DNA of 5,962 nt from Pelobacter sp. UBA5610 (GTDB lineage Bacteria; Desulfobacterota; Desulfuromonadia; Desulfuromonadales; Syntrophotaleaceae). This document shows, piece by piece, positions 5,909-5,962 of this stretch (position 1 is its first letter; the number at the start of each line of letters is the position of its first letter). The notes below the pieces were generated by a model. That model was not told the origin of the DNA and made no database searches. It saw only the letters and a list, made by a program, of their open reading frames with translations. The translations under genes and the position numbers were made by a program. The stretch lies in assembly GCA_002424645.1 (NCBI GenBank), contig DIKU01000143.1:1625-7586 (forward strand), in the 5' to 3' direction.

Positions 5909-5962
5909 ATGGTGCGTATCCGTAATATTGTTGGGGCGTTGGTCGTGCTCATGTTCATTGCC
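5909..5962 (+). CDS. Start of a gene with an N-terminal signal peptide or membrane anchor (3' end missing)
   Basis: Only 18 codons are visible: MVRIRNIVGALVVLMFIA. Two arginines followed by an unbroken hydrophobic stretch fit a Sec signal peptide or the first membrane helix. The ATG has a G-rich ribosome binding site at 5894-5903, and a possible promoter and leader hairpin lie upstream, so the gene seems to be a separate transcription unit. No family can be named from so few residues. A membrane chemoreceptor or periplasmic protein would fit the signalling setting, but that is guesswork. Confidence 0.65.
   Translation, partial: MVRIRNIVGALVVLMFIA

Overview
The window looks like chromosomal DNA from a bacterium with many signalling genes. 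My best guess is a member of the Desulfuromonadia (the Geobacter/Pelobacter/Desulfuromonas group). The basis is resemblance in style only: a GAF-linked histidine kinase with an HNVGN H-box, a long receiver domain with a VDGRMPPGWDG phosphorylation loop, and soluble HAMP-GAF-HD-GYP proteins. GC content is moderate by eye and was not computed. No RNA gene, insertion sequence or CRISPR array was seen. All genes read on the + strand.

Region 1 (1-3353) is a translationally coupled pair. The 3' part of a sensor histidine kinase (GAF, coiled coil, DHp with His234, HATPase) overlaps by four bases (ATGA) a 625-residue response regulator with the order REC-GGDEF-EAL. The kinase probably phosphorylates the receiver domain and so sets the output of a protein that keeps both the cyclic-di-GMP synthesis motif (GGDEF) and a full set of EAL phosphodiesterase residues. 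A long GC-rich hairpin followed by five T's (3358-3421) ends this unit.

Region 2 (3493-5616) holds a small V4R-domain protein and, 24 bases later in the same reading frame, a 522-residue soluble protein with HAMP-like repeats, a GAF domain and an intact HD-GYP phosphodiesterase domain. The two probably form one transcript. A reasonable inference is that the V4R protein senses a small molecule and the HD-GYP protein turns this into cyclic-di-GMP breakdown. The locus therefore carries one synthase motif and two chemically different degradation modules.

Region 3 (5617-5962) is intergenic. A GC-rich stretch with inverted repeats gives way to an AT-rich stretch with a possible sigma70 promoter, a leader hairpin and a ribosome binding site built on a run of eight G's. 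The window ends 18 codons into a gene whose first residues look like a signal peptide or membrane anchor.

No wholly new system is evident. The points most worth following are the V4R/HD-GYP pair split by a single stop codon, the unusual DHp and receiver insertions in the kinase/regulator pair, and the G8 tract at the last gene's ribosome binding site.
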